Virus record (IMG/VR): IMGVR_UViG_3300048790_000047
Coordinates: 1 to 58,793 of that record
Direction: 5' to 3' (one strand)
Source: a virus
DNA length: 58,793 bases
Part shown: positions 8,491 to 16,610 of the stretch, piece by piece
Layout of the letters: each line of letters starts with the position of its first letter
Position numbering within the stretch: the stretch's first letter is position 1
The notes under the pieces: model-generated
Told to the model about the DNA's origin: nothing
Databases searched by the model: none
What the model saw: the letters and a program-made list of their open reading frames with translations, nothing else
Program-made: the position numbers and the translations under genes

Positions 8491-9054
8491 TTAGCCTGCC
8501 GAAACAGTCAGCACGCCAGCGTTGTTCCACACCTGACCGCTGTTATGCGGATCGGACGTGGGCGGTACGATAAGGAAAGCCTGCGTTCCGGTCGGGCCGG
8601 TTGCGCCGGTCGGACCCGTGGTGCCAGCGCCAGTGGCGCCGGTCGGACCCGTCGGACCCGTGGTGCCGCCAGTGGGGCCGGTTACGCCCGTGACGCCAGG
8701 ACCCGTTGGACCCGTGGTGCCCGCGGGACCAGTCGGACCTGAAGCCTGACCAGTTGGGCCGGTGATACCTTGAGGACCCGTTGCGCCGGTGCCAGTCGGA
8801 CCAGCGGGGCCGGTTGCGCCCGTGCTACCAGCGGGGCCTGCCGGACCTTGCGGACCGCCAGAAGGACCCGTCGGGCCGGTTGAACCCGCGGCGCCCGTAG
8901 GGCCTGCGGGACCGGTGCTTGCACCAGTCGGACCAGTGGGACCGGCAACGCCCGTGGGGCCGCCGATGTTTCCCGCGTTTACTGCGGCAACGACCTGACC
9001 GAGGATGTTGCCGAGGTTATTGCGGTCGATATCAGTAGATGCCGGAATTGTCAT
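8491..9054 (-). CDS. Collagen-like fibre protein
   Basis: 187 residues. Same three-part plan as its downstream neighbour: N-terminal helix ('[19 protein letters not shown]'), an almost unbroken Gly-X-Y tract of about 120 residues, and the cap '[21 protein letters not shown]'. It directly follows the portal gene after a 60-base gap. The repetitive tract is a likely site of repeat-number change. Thr at many Y positions would offer acceptors for the adjacent glycosyltransferase; this link is inference. Confidence 0.9.
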   Translation of the reverse strand: MTIPASTDIDRNNLGNILGQVVAAVNAGNIGGPTGVAGPTGPTGASTGPAGPTGAAGSTGPTGPSGGPQGPAGPAGSTGATGPAGPTGTGATGPQGITGPTGQASGPTGPAGTTGPTGPGVTGVTGPTGGTTGPTGPTGATGAGTTGPTGATGPTGTQAFLIVPPTSDPHNSGQVWNNAGVLTVSAG

Positions 9055-9114
9055 GGCCTAACCCCTATGGGACGAATTGTTCTCTACGATTAGCCGAAAC
9101 TTATTACTCGATCG

Positions 9115-11418
9115 TTAACCGACCCCCGGAGAGATTGGATTGGCGTGCGGACCAGGTGTATTCCCAGCAAGATTGGCGACTTGCGGGCTCATACCGCCAC
9201 CGCCAAGAGGACTTGTTTTTGTACCTTGACCGACGGCAGCGGCGCGCGCGCTATCACCGCCCGGCCCCAAGTCCATCGCAGGATTATTTGTCGCTGGCTG
9301 CTCACCACCGCCCGGCGGAGTGCCGATATGCGCCGGCGGACCTTCACCCATGCCGCCCCGCTCCGCGAGGATACCGGCCGTAAGTTCAGTCGCGATACGA
9401 GCAACGCCCGCTTCAACGCCCTTCTGGACGCCTTCATCAACACGCTGCTGGATTGCGCCGTTGCCATTTTGCTGTTGCTGCTGCTCGGCCTGGGCCATTT
9501 TCTCGATCTGGTCATCAGGCGGCACGATCTCCTCGCCGTCCAAGCCGATTGTGCTTGACACGGAGCGCAGGACTGCGGCGCGACCCTTGATGCCCATGAT
9601 CTTCTGATCGGTCGGGTTGATCGTGGCGCCGAGGAACTCGATCTGACGCTGGCGGAGCGTCTCGCGCTGGATCGCGACACTGACGCCCTGGACGCTGATC
9701 TTTTCTTCGCCGGTCAACAGGCCGGTGTTATCCGTCAGCATAATCAGGTCAGCGAGGTTCAGGAGCGCAGGCTCCATCACATCGTTGTCGACGTTCGCGC
9801 TGACCGACTGCAAAATCTTCGAGGCGTTGCCCATGAGCATGGCAAGGCCGGACGCCGTGCGCCCCGCTCCGCCGCCAGACTGGCCGCCGACGTACTTCGG
9901 GATCGCGGACACGTCGTCTGCGATGGACACAAAATCATTGAACACCTGCACCAACTGAGCGGCGTTTGAAGTCGGCATGAAGAACGAGATCGGGACCTGT
10001 GTGTTATTGCCCACCGGGTCGTTGCGAACGTGCCACCGCTTCCACGGATAAAGGTCGTCACCGTTCTCTTCGGGCGACAGCCGGTCGTCGTTCACGACCA
10101 CTTGCGGACCGGAGGCTATGCTCAAGTTATTGACAAGGCTGCGCAAAGTGGCGTTTGCCACCTCCTGCAAGTCCGACAGCAAATCCGTCAGGCCGTTGCC
10201 CACCGGGGTGCCGGGGACCTTCTCAAACGAGGTCGTAAAGTACGGGTGGCGCTGGCGCGGCGACGGCGACAGTTGTGCCTTGATGACATGCGAGCCAATG
10301 ACCCAGCACTGCACGGAGTAATCGCGAAGCTCGTCAGGGACGGCAAGGCCATATTCCTGGAGGACGCGTCCCTGCACGTTGCCGTTGAACTCCATCATGG
10401 AGATCATGGCCGATCGGTTCCACGCCGGGTTCTCGCGGCTTTCCAGCACGGCGCGCTCGGAGTCGGTGGTGTCCCAATTATCATACAGGCCGCCGCGGCC
10501 GTACTCGTCGAGCACCGCGCGAATTTCGTCGGCGTTGTAACCCGGCAGATCGAGCAGATCGTTTAGCTCGGCGCGTGTGACGCGCAGCTTCTCGATCACG
10601 TCGGCGTTCGCAATGTCCGAAACACCTGGCGTGAACCAGATATCGAACGGCGATACCCGGTTCCACGTCAGCTTCGGGTTCTGCTTTACCGTCGGCGTGC
10701 CACCGCCAGGCGGCCACACAACTTCGGGAACAACCTTGACCACAGGTCCCTTGATGCAGGCGAAGGGGAAGATGGGGAGGTCGACAAGGAACTCAGCCAG
10801 CGCATGATAAAATCCTCCGTCTCGGAGGAGACCTTCGATGGCCGTGTCTGAGTCACGCGCTTGCTGGACGGCTTTCTTTTTCGCGGCATCTTTCGCTGAC
10901 TCAAGGAGCGCTGTTTTGCGTTGCTGTACATCTTGGGGGTCCGGTGGTTGACTAGTTTGCTGTTGGATAAGTTGTGCCTCATGCTGCATCAACTGGTCGA
11001 TGCTCTGCAAGATTTCATCAGGCACGGCGGGGTCGGCAGGGGGCTTGATCGTCCAGGGCTGATCCTGACCCAGATAAATATCCCGCAAAAGAGAACTCGC
11101 TGCCCGGCACTTTTGGGCGATCAGCCGGGCATAAACCTTGCTGCCGCCAAACTTGTTTAGTTCCATGACCTTAGACGGGTCATACTGGCCGTTGAACGAC
11201 CGCAAGGCAGCGAGCAGCCGGTTCGACCAGCCCGCCTCGGTGTTGCGGTGGTTCCGGAAAATCTCAAACTGGCCTTTGATATAGCCGGCAAGCTGCGGCA
11301 CGGCGGGCGCTGCGGGTTGGGCCGCGGCGACCTTATCCCGCGCCTTTTGCTGAAGCTGTTGTTCGAGGGCCGCAGGGGGTACCACCTGCATTACACCCTG
11401 CTGGCCAATATCAGACAT
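9115..11418 (-). CDS. Portal protein
   Basis: 767 residues, ATG at 11416-11418 behind GGGAAG. Size and order fit the large podovirus portals. The N-terminus has Gln-rich helices. The core includes 'WNRVSPFDIWFTPG', 'RHPYFTTSFEKVPGTPVGNGLTDLLSDLQEVANATLRSLVNN', typical of the P22-like/large portal clip and stem, and 'GGGAGRTASGLAMLMGNAS', a Gly-rich loop found in this portal family. The C-terminal 100 residues are Gln/Gly/Pro-rich. It opens the leftward late operon, divergent from the terminase genes. The portal forms the dodecameric DNA channel. Confidence 0.93.
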   Translation of the reverse strand: MSDIGQQGVMQVVPPAALEQQLQQKARDKVAAAQPAAPAVPQLAGYIKGQFEIFRNHRNTEAGWSNRLLAALRSFNGQYDPSKVMELNKFGGSKVYARLIAQKCRAASSLLRDIYLGQDQPWTIKPPADPAVPDEILQSIDQLMQHEAQLIQQQTSQPPDPQDVQQRKTALLESAKDAAKKKAVQQARDSDTAIEGLLRDGGFYHALAEFLVDLPIFPFACIKGPVVKVVPEVVWPPGGGTPTVKQNPKLTWNRVSPFDIWFTPGVSDIANADVIEKLRVTRAELNDLLDLPGYNADEIRAVLDEYGRGGLYDNWDTTDSERAVLESRENPAWNRSAMISMMEFNGNVQGRVLQEYGLAVPDELRDYSVQCWVIGSHVIKAQLSPSPRQRHPYFTTSFEKVPGTPVGNGLTDLLSDLQEVANATLRSLVNNLSIASGPQVVVNDDRLSPEENGDDLYPWKRWHVRNDPVGNNTQVPISFFMPTSNAAQLVQVFNDFVSIADDVSAIPKYVGGQSGGGAGRTASGLAMLMGNASKILQSVSANVDNDVMEPALLNLADLIMLTDNTGLLTGEEKISVQGVSVAIQRETLRQRQIEFLGATINPTDQKIMGIKGRAAVLRSVSSTIGLDGEEIVPPDDQIEKMAQAEQQQQQNGNGAIQQRVDEGVQKGVEAGVARIATELTAGILAERGGMGEGPPAHIGTPPGGGEQPATNNPAMDLGPGGDSARAAAVGQGTKTSPLGGGGMSPQVANLAGNTPGPHANPISPGVG

Positions 11419-11558
11419 GCGAGCTTCCCGTGTGTGTCCCGCACACTAAGCACGCGAGGGTTAACAGATGCCTAAGGATTACCGCCACGGTAACGGATTA
11501 AGGGTTTGTTAACCTTTTCCGGCGATATAGGAACCCTCACCTAGCGGGGGTTTACGAC
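11419..11558. promoter_or_regulatory. Divergent promoter region, terminase and late operons
   Basis: 140 noncoding bases between the portal start (leftward) and the terminase start (rightward). It contains one exact palindrome (11479-11493), the element GCACACTAAG (11438-11447), which also precedes the adaptor gene, and GTTAAC motifs. No textbook sigma70 pair stands out. Confidence 0.5.
11479..11493. repeat. TTACCGYSRCGGTAA palindrome, exact
   Basis: TTACCGCCACGGTAA in the middle of the divergent terminase/portal intergenic region, where a bound protein could affect both directions. Confidence 0.92.
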
Positions 11559-12281
11559 GTGACAGAAAAGCTCAATGAGCCTGAGCAAAGCGCGCCAGCT
11601 TCAAACCTCCCAGAAGTGACCCCGGTAATACACAGCGCGCTTACGCCCGCAGGGCTAGCCGCACTGGCACGAGAGGTCGCCTTTGATATCCGCGAACTCC
11701 CTACGATCCTAAAAACATTCAAACTCACCGAAGCCCAGTATGAAGAAATTGGAAAAATCCCATTCTTCCAAAACGCGCTCACGAGCGCGACGATCGAATG
11801 GGAAAGCGTCAAAGGCACCGAGGAGCGCATCAAGCTCCGGTCGCAAATCATTCTCGAAGAAAATATCGGCATCGTCGCAGCCCGTATGCGCGACATTAAA
11901 GAGCCCCTCAACTCGGTCGTCGAGACCGGGAAGTTCTTCACGAAGCTCGCCGGTATCGGAGAGCAAAGCAAGTCTGGTGCCAGCGCCGGCGAAAAATTCG
12001 TCATCGAAATTAACCTCGGGGAAGACACCAAACTCCGATTTGAAAAAAACACCACTCCAGATAGCCCGAGCGAAGTACCAGCGCTCATTGAAGGGGAAGT
12101 TGTGCAGGAGACGGTACGACCGGACCCTGAAGGGGATTTTGAACTCGAAGCGAACCCGGAGCCGGTACGACCGGTCCCCGAAGGCGATAATGACCTACCA
12201 CAACTACAACCGAAGCCCACTCGGGCGCGCAAGACGCCACCGGTACGACACCTCGATAAAACGACACCTAGCACGGAGTAG
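11559..12281 (+). CDS. Putative small terminase subunit
   Basis: 240 residues, GTG at 11559. The N-terminal third is helical ('LAALAREVAFDIRELPTILKTFKLTEAQYEEIGKIPFF'), like the HTH-containing domain of small terminases. Helices with 'RIKLRSQIILEENIGIVAARM' follow, then an acidic Pro/Glu-rich tail with 'VRPDPEGD/VRPVPEGD' repeats. It is the first gene of the terminase operon. The tail overlaps an alternative frame with conserved Y-x-R-S repeats starting at an A7 run (12043-12049). The assignment rests on position and the N-terminal domain. Confidence 0.65.
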   Translation: MTEKLNEPEQSAPASNLPEVTPVIHSALTPAGLAALAREVAFDIRELPTILKTFKLTEAQYEEIGKIPFFQNALTSATIEWESVKGTEERIKLRSQIILEENIGIVAARMRDIKEPLNSVVETGKFFTKLAGIGEQSKSGASAGEKFVIEINLGEDTKLRFEKNTTPDSPSEVPALIEGEVVQETVRPDPEGDFELEANPEPVRPVPEGDNDLPQLQPKPTRARKTPPVRHLDKTTPSTE

Positions 12282-12327
12282 AAATAATGCCCGCCGCATT
12301 GAAGGACGACGCATCGCGTCTGCATGA
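12040..12327 (+). other. Overlapping +1 frame with five Y-x-R-S/T repeats (possible dual-coding segment)
   Basis: In the +1 frame over the small terminase tail the sequence reads as five spaced units: YQRSLKGK, YDRTLKGI, YDRSPKAI, YNRSPLGR and YDTSIKRH. Tyr is kept in 5/5, Ser/Thr at position 4 in 5/5 and Arg at position 3 in 4/5. The annotated frame conserves much less across the same units. 'Y-x-R-S-x-K-G-R' repeats are a known basic repeat style in phage and bacterial proteins. Access could be by slippage at the A7 run (12043-12049), by an independent start, or by a one-base sequencing error. The frame ends at TGA 12325-12327, inside the next gene. Confidence 0.4.
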
Positions 12328-13396
12328 CGCAAACGAGATCATTCGGAAGCAGAACGCTGCTGCGGTTGATCTCAAGCGCACCATCGAGGCACTCCGCCGG
12401 GAGAACGACACCGCGGAGAAAATCCGTGCCGAACTCTACGGGCTGTCAGAGCACAACCCGGAGCCGCCGGATTGGTTGTCACGACGCGAAGCGAAGCCCG
12501 GCAAGCGCGGCGGACCGATCACGATCTGGAGCGACTTCCATTATGGCGAGACCATCCAGAAGGATCAAACTGGCGGCGTCAACGAGTACAACATGAAGAT
12601 CGCCAAGAAGCGCTTCACCCGCCTCGTCGACACGACTATCGACTTGTCGTTCAACCATATGGGGCGCGCGGACACGCAGTACCCCGGTATCGTGGTGATG
12701 CTCGGCGGCGACATGATCGGCGGCGATATCCACGAAGAACTGCTCGCCACGAACGATCGCACGTCGCACCAGTCAGTCAATGACCTCACCGACATGCTGG
12801 CCGCTGGTATAGACAACCTGGCGACCAAGTTCGGCAAAGTCTACGCCACCGGCGTCGTAGGTAACCACGGCCGGTCGACCAAGAAAATGATGATGAAGAA
12901 CCGCGTCTATACGAACTACGACTGGTCGATCTACTGTAATCTCGCTCGGTACTTCCGTAAGGAAAAGAATATCCGAATCGACGTGCCAAACTCGGCCGAC
13001 GCGTTCGTGAATGTCTACGGTCATCGCTACATGCTCACACATGGCGACAGCATTGGCGTGAAGGGCGGCGACGGCATCATTGGCGCCATCGGCCCGATCA
13101 TGCGCGGCTCGCTCAAAGTCGGCCAGAGCCAAGCCCAGATGGGACGCGCGTTTGACACGCTGTGCCTGTGCCACTGGCACCAGTACATCACGCTCCCTGG
13201 GCTGATCGTAAACAACGCGCTCAAGGGCTTCGACGAGTACGCGATGCTCGCGCTGCGCGCCAAGTACAGCCGGCCGTCACAGGCCCTGTGGTTCACCCAC
13301 CCCGAGCACGGCATCACGGCACACTGGCAGGTTTACCTCGAAGGGATGAAACATGCCGAAGAAGCGAAGAAGAATTGGGTGAGTGTCTGGGAATAA
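12287..13396 (+). CDS. Calcineurin-like metallophosphoesterase
   Basis: 369 residues, ATG at 12287 six bases after the upstream stop, with GGAG before it. An N-terminal coiled coil (about residues 1-55) precedes the catalytic domain. Metal-binding motifs in order are 'SDFHYG' (about 82-87), 'LGGDMIGGD' (139-147), 'GNHG' (192-195), 'THGDSIG' (about 250) and 'CHWHQY' (about 297). The set corresponds to D-x-H...GD...GNH...GH-x-H, with Trp in the last motif. Phosphoesterases of this type are often found beside phage terminases; the substrate is not known. The active site appears complete. Confidence 0.9.
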   Translation: MPAALKDDASRLHDANEIIRKQNAAAVDLKRTIEALRRENDTAEKIRAELYGLSEHNPEPPDWLSRREAKPGKRGGPITIWSDFHYGETIQKDQTGGVNEYNMKIAKKRFTRLVDTTIDLSFNHMGRADTQYPGIVVMLGGDMIGGDIHEELLATNDRTSHQSVNDLTDMLAAGIDNLATKFGKVYATGVVGNHGRSTKKMMMKNRVYTNYDWSIYCNLARYFRKEKNIRIDVPNSADAFVNVYGHRYMLTHGDSIGVKGGDGIIGAIGPIMRGSLKVGQSQAQMGRAFDTLCLCHWHQYITLPGLIVNNALKGFDEYAMLALRAKYSRPSQALWFTHPEHGITAHWQVYLEGMKHAEEAKKNWVSVWE

Positions 13397-13397
13397 C

Positions 13398-13715
13398 ATG
13401 CCATACGCGAACATCGAGGAGCGTCGTGCTTACCACCAGAACTGGCGGCAGAAGAACCGCCCAAGGCAGCGCCGTGCAAATCTAAAGGCGCTCTACGGGA
13501 TAACGCCAGAACGATATGATCTGATCCTGGCCGCGCAGAACGGCCACTGCGGGATGTGCCCCAGTACATCCCGCCTGGGGGTAGATCACTGCCACAAGAC
13601 AGGTCGCGTACGCGGCATCCTGTGTCGGGTTTGTAACGTCCACCTCGGCGGCCTTGGCGATGATGCCGAGGCGCTTCAACGCGGCCTTAAATATCTGGAA
13701 ACGCCATGTCCATAA
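13398..13715 (+). CDS. HNH endonuclease, recombination endonuclease VII-like
   Basis: 105 residues from the ATG at 13398; an in-frame GTG at 13383 is possible but overlaps the upstream stop. The motif 'GHCGMC...LGVDHCHKTGRVRGILCRVCNVHLGGL' is the Cys4-zinc and DHCH catalytic core of the endonuclease VII HNH group. A very basic N-terminus (about 20 Arg/Lys/Gln-rich residues) likely contacts DNA. Sitting between the phosphoesterase and the large terminase and overlapping the latter by 10 bases, it may be a free-standing homing nuclease or a packaging-associated nicking enzyme. Confidence 0.88.
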   Translation: MPYANIEERRAYHQNWRQKNRPRQRRANLKALYGITPERYDLILAAQNGHCGMCPSTSRLGVDHCHKTGRVRGILCRVCNVHLGGLGDDAEALQRGLKYLETPCP

Positions 13716-15160
13716 GCTATACGGCCCCCGCTACTTGCGCGACCTTCATGAAGTCCGACGCGTTCGGCCGGCTAATAGCTGGGCCGGTGGGCTCGGGCAA
13801 GACAACGGCGTGCGTCATCGAGTTGATGAAGCGCTCGATGGCCCAGTCGAAAGCGCGCGATGGCTTCCGGTACACCCGCCACGCCATCGTCCGGCAGACG
13901 CTGAAACAGCTTAAAGACACCGTGCTGAAAGACGTGCGCTCATGGCTCGGCGGCCTGGGCGAATGGCGCGTGTCTGAAAATACTTTTCACCTGAACTTTG
14001 GCGACGTGCGCAGCGAATGGATTTTCATCCCCCTCGAAGACGCCGCCGACCAGGCGCGCTTGCTCTCGATGCAGCTTACAGGCGCGTGGTTGTCTGAGGC
14101 GATCGAAATGAACCTAGATGTTGTGGCTCCAATAACGGGTCGTCTCGGTCGTTTCCCGTCAGGCGCGCAAGGCACACCGACGTGGCACGGCTTGATCGCT
14201 GACACCAACATGCCTACTGAGTTGTCACCTTGGCACCAGTTCATGATCAACCCGACACCGGACTGGCAGATGTACATCCAGCCGTCAGGCTTGGCACCGA
14301 ACGCTGAGAACCTGAATTGGCTTGTGCAGAACGAACGCACGATCCTCCTCCCGATTGATCATCCGGATCGCATCGCGCAGGGGCGCAAGTACTATGAGCG
14401 CTTCGTCGAAATGTACGGCGAAGATAGCGACTGGGTGAAGCGCTACGTCAAGGCGCAGTACGGCGACGACCCAAGCGGTCTAGCTGTCTTCCGCGAGACC
14501 TTCCGTGCTGAGTTCCATGTGAAGGACAGCACTTTACTCATACCTGGATACCCGCTACTGGTGGCGCAGGACTTCGGCCGTAACCCGTGGTCGCTGATCT
14601 GCCAGGCTGACCACCAAGGCCGGCTCATTGTGCATGAGGAAGTTCCCGGCACGAACATAGGACTTGAGAAGCATGTCAACCAAAACCTGCGCCCTCGACT
14701 GCTTTCGGACAAATATGCAGGCTATAAAGTCGGTGTCATTGGCGACCCGGCAGGCGTTGCAAAAGGCTCGGTCTCCGAAGAGTCAAACTTTGACGCACTC
14801 AAGCGCATGGGCTTCCCCTGCTACCCGGCGCCCACAAACGACATTGACCCACGACTCCGGGCTGTCGAGAGCCTTCTCGGACGCCAAACGAACGGCGGTC
14901 CAACCCTGATTTTCAACCGCACCGGATGCCCAATGCTCATTCGCGCCATGAGCGGCGGCTACCGCTTCACCAAGATGAAGGGCGGCGCGCTGCGCGCGAT
15001 ACCAGACAAGAACGATAAAGAAGGTTTCTCGCACGTCGCGGACTGCTTGCAGTACGCGTGCCTTGCGATGGGCGGTGGAATTATTGGGGAGATCGCTCGT
15101 CGTCTACGGCCGCGGATGGGGGCAAAACGCCCGACGATATCTGCTGCCGGCTGGACGTGA
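13706..15160 (+). CDS. Large terminase subunit
   Basis: 484 residues, ATG at 13706. Walker A 'GPVGSGKT' (26-33); 'LLSMQLTGAWLSEAIEM' (about 119-135) carries the Walker B-like strand and catalytic Glu; the C-terminal RNase H-like nuclease starts with 'LLVAQDFGRNPWSLI' (Asp289), with further acidic positions near 'VIGDPAG' and 'VADCLQYA'. The protein packages DNA through the portal using ATP and cuts the concatemer. Its last 80 bases overlap a convergent leftward gene. Confidence 0.95.
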   Translation: MSISYTAPATCATFMKSDAFGRLIAGPVGSGKTTACVIELMKRSMAQSKARDGFRYTRHAIVRQTLKQLKDTVLKDVRSWLGGLGEWRVSENTFHLNFGDVRSEWIFIPLEDAADQARLLSMQLTGAWLSEAIEMNLDVVAPITGRLGRFPSGAQGTPTWHGLIADTNMPTELSPWHQFMINPTPDWQMYIQPSGLAPNAENLNWLVQNERTILLPIDHPDRIAQGRKYYERFVEMYGEDSDWVKRYVKAQYGDDPSGLAVFRETFRAEFHVKDSTLLIPGYPLLVAQDFGRNPWSLICQADHQGRLIVHEEVPGTNIGLEKHVNQNLRPRLLSDKYAGYKVGVIGDPAGVAKGSVSEESNFDALKRMGFPCYPAPTNDIDPRLRAVESLLGRQTNGGPTLIFNRTGCPMLIRAMSGGYRFTKMKGGALRAIPDKNDKEGFSHVADCLQYACLAMGGGIIGEIARRLRPRMGAKRPTISAAGWT

Positions 15161-15398
15161 GCCGGTAGAGACCCGTCAGTAGCATCGTCATCCACGTAAT
15201 ACAGAACACGCTGTCGCACGCCTCGCGGTGCACGAGCGGCGCGTTGGTCCACGCGCGATCGACGCCCGCGGAGTTCATATCGTCGGTGAGTTTGAAGAGG
15301 ACCTCAAGTACATCGCGGCCGGTTGCGCCGGACGCCGCGATCAGGGTCTCCTCGCGCAGCTTCTGCACGAACGCTTCAATGTCCGTCGTCGTCGCCAT
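15081..15398 (-). CDS. Hypothetical protein, last gene of the leftward accessory operon
   Basis: 105 residues from the ATG at 15396-15398 (MATTTDIEAFVQKL). Helical N-terminal half; 'CITWMTMLLTGLYRL' could be a membrane or buried helix. The C-terminal 27 codons overlap the end of the large terminase gene on the other strand, so part of this tail may not be conserved. Function unknown. Confidence 0.55.
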   Translation of the reverse strand: MATTTDIEAFVQKLREETLIAASGATGRDVLEVLFKLTDDMNSAGVDRAWTNAPLVHREACDSVFCITWMTMLLTGLYRLTSSRQQISSGVLPPSAAVDDERSPQ

Positions 15399-15531
15399 GA
15401 CCTTGCTCGTAATTCTCGAACGCCGCGGCAAACAAGGCAATAACAGTCAGGCACGAAAGAAGCCCCAACAAGCCCCACATCGTTCCAAAGATATCCTGCA
15501 AACTCTGGAACAGCGTGAGTGTAAGGATCAT
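15376..15531 (-). CDS. Small single-pass membrane protein
   Basis: 51 residues, ATG at 15529-15531. The hydrophobic stretch 'MWGLLGLLSCLTVIALFAAAF' forms one membrane segment, followed by an acidic tail 'ENYEQGHGDDDGH'. Its start overlaps the upstream stop (TGATG) and its end overlaps the next gene. I accept it on packing and composition; function unknown. Confidence 0.55.
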   Translation of the reverse strand: MILTLTLFQSLQDIFGTMWGLLGLLSCLTVIALFAAAFENYEQGHGDDDGH

Positions 15532-15644
15532 CAGCCTTTCCGCTTGGATGCGGTAACAAATCGTTGGATGACTACTGGGATTTTGCGGCCGCGCACCATG
15601 CGTGCTTGGCGGCGACGGCGTTTAGCGGTGGCGCAGACAGTCAT
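15531..15644 (-). CDS. Very basic 37-residue peptide
   Basis: ATG at 15642-15644 overlaps the previous stop (ATGA), and its TGA overlaps the next start (TGATG). About 14 of 37 residues are Arg or Lys ('AKRRRRQARMVRGRK'), so it may bind nucleic acid. Its reality is supported only by the overlaps and the clean frame. Confidence 0.45.
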   Translation of the reverse strand: MTVCATAKRRRRQARMVRGRKIPVVIQRFVTASKRKG

Positions 15645-15967
15645 ATGCCTTTATCCTTGAGGGTCTCGGCTGTAGTTAGGGCAGCGTTTTCAGCTTCAAC
15701 GGCGGCAAGCTCGGTCTTGAGCAGGTTGATCTGCTTCAGCCGGGCGGCACGGAGGCGTGCGAGCTTCCGCACCTGCCACCCGATGATCCAGCCCTGCACC
15801 GTCTTGTCGCCGTAAATCTGTAGAAGGTAATAGGCCAAGCCAATAACGGCGGCGACTTGGGGCAGATACCCAAACGCGCTACCGAAGATGGTCCCCAACG
15901 ATACGACGTGGGCCATCCAAGTATGATAGTCGAAAAAATCTGTCACCGCCACGCCCCTGTCCGACAT
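15641..15967 (-). CDS. Membrane protein with coiled-coil tail
   Basis: 108 residues from the ATG at 15965-15967 (MSDRGVAVTDFFD). Two hydrophobic segments at about residues 22-55 ('VVSLGTIFGSAFGYLPQVAAVIGLAYYLLQIY') precede a charged helix with heptad character ending 'LLKTELAAVEAENAALTTAETLKDKG'. The plan (membrane anchor plus coiled coil) resembles a spanin-like or holin-like protein, but it is far from the lysis genes. I leave the function open. Confidence 0.65.
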   Translation of the reverse strand: MSDRGVAVTDFFDYHTWMAHVVSLGTIFGSAFGYLPQVAAVIGLAYYLLQIYGDKTVQGWIIGWQVRKLARLRAARLKQINLLKTELAAVEAENAALTTAETLKDKGI

Positions 15968-16012
15968 GATCTTGCTCCTAAGCATGGGACGGTGCGCCTA
16001 GATCATTACCGG

Positions 16013-16423
16013 TTAGTTAATGGGATCGTCTTCGCAAGGAAGTTGCGCGATCAGTTCCATCCGCTTGATCATGCTCGCCCGCTTCGCTTCGGCCGTATTT
16101 GTCAGTCCGGTCAATGCCTCCCGCACCTTTTCGGCGTCAAAATCGTCGATCTGCATGAGATTGTCGATCGAGATTAACATTTCCAGGCGGCCGAGGGCGT
16201 CGCGCATTTTCAGGGCGTCGTCGATCATTTCGATGAACTCGTCCCGCGTGATCCGCCGGTCATACGCCGCCACCAGGGGCGACATGATCGCTGACCGCAG
16301 GTGCATGATCGACTCAGGCCCGACCGCGACCGACAGAACGTCTATGATGTACCGCTCGCTCAGCAGCGGATTAGTACCGCGCCGGCGCACCTTATTTTTA
16401 CGGGACGATAAGTTTTTTGGCAC
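16013..16423 (-). CDS. Hypothetical helical protein
   Basis: 136 residues, GTG at 16421-16423, overlapping the upstream gene by 26 bases. A basic N-terminus ('NLSSRKNKVRRRG') is followed by an almost entirely helical, charged body. No membrane segment or catalytic motif. Function unknown. Confidence 0.65.
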   Translation of the reverse strand: MPKNLSSRKNKVRRRGTNPLLSERYIIDVLSVAVGPESIMHLRSAIMSPLVAAYDRRITRDEFIEMIDDALKMRDALGRLEMLISIDNLMQIDDFDAEKVREALTGLTNTAEAKRASMIKRMELIAQLPCEDDPIN

Positions 16424-16610
16424 CAGACACCTTGAGCTTGGGTTTCTCGTTATCCGCGAGGGGCACCAGCTTGAAGCCAGCGAACCACGCTTGCACTAAA
16501 AACGAGGTTGCCTCGTTCGCACCGATGATGTTCGACAACCAGGCGAAGGCCGGGCTGGACTTAGCTGCCTGTAGCGTCGTTGGCGTTTCCGTCGGCTGGG
16601 TCTGGGACAT
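16398..16610 (-). CDS. Hypothetical small protein
   Basis: 70 residues from the ATG at 16608-16610, behind AGGAA. Thr/Pro/Gln-rich N-terminus, then 'FAWLSNIIGANEATSFLVQAWFAGFKLVPL' with hydrophobic character, and a Lys-rich end. It may associate with membranes. Unrecognised family. Confidence 0.6.
   Translation of the reverse strand: MSQTQPTETPTTLQAAKSSPAFAWLSNIIGANEATSFLVQAWFAGFKLVPLADNEKPKLKVSGAKKLIVP

Noticed and set aside
7376-8494. Long rightward open frame antisense to the glycosyltransferase start and a collagen-like gene
   Set aside because: Its Arg/Thr/Gly-rich repeats are the reverse complement of the GPTGPTG tract. No independent start signal.
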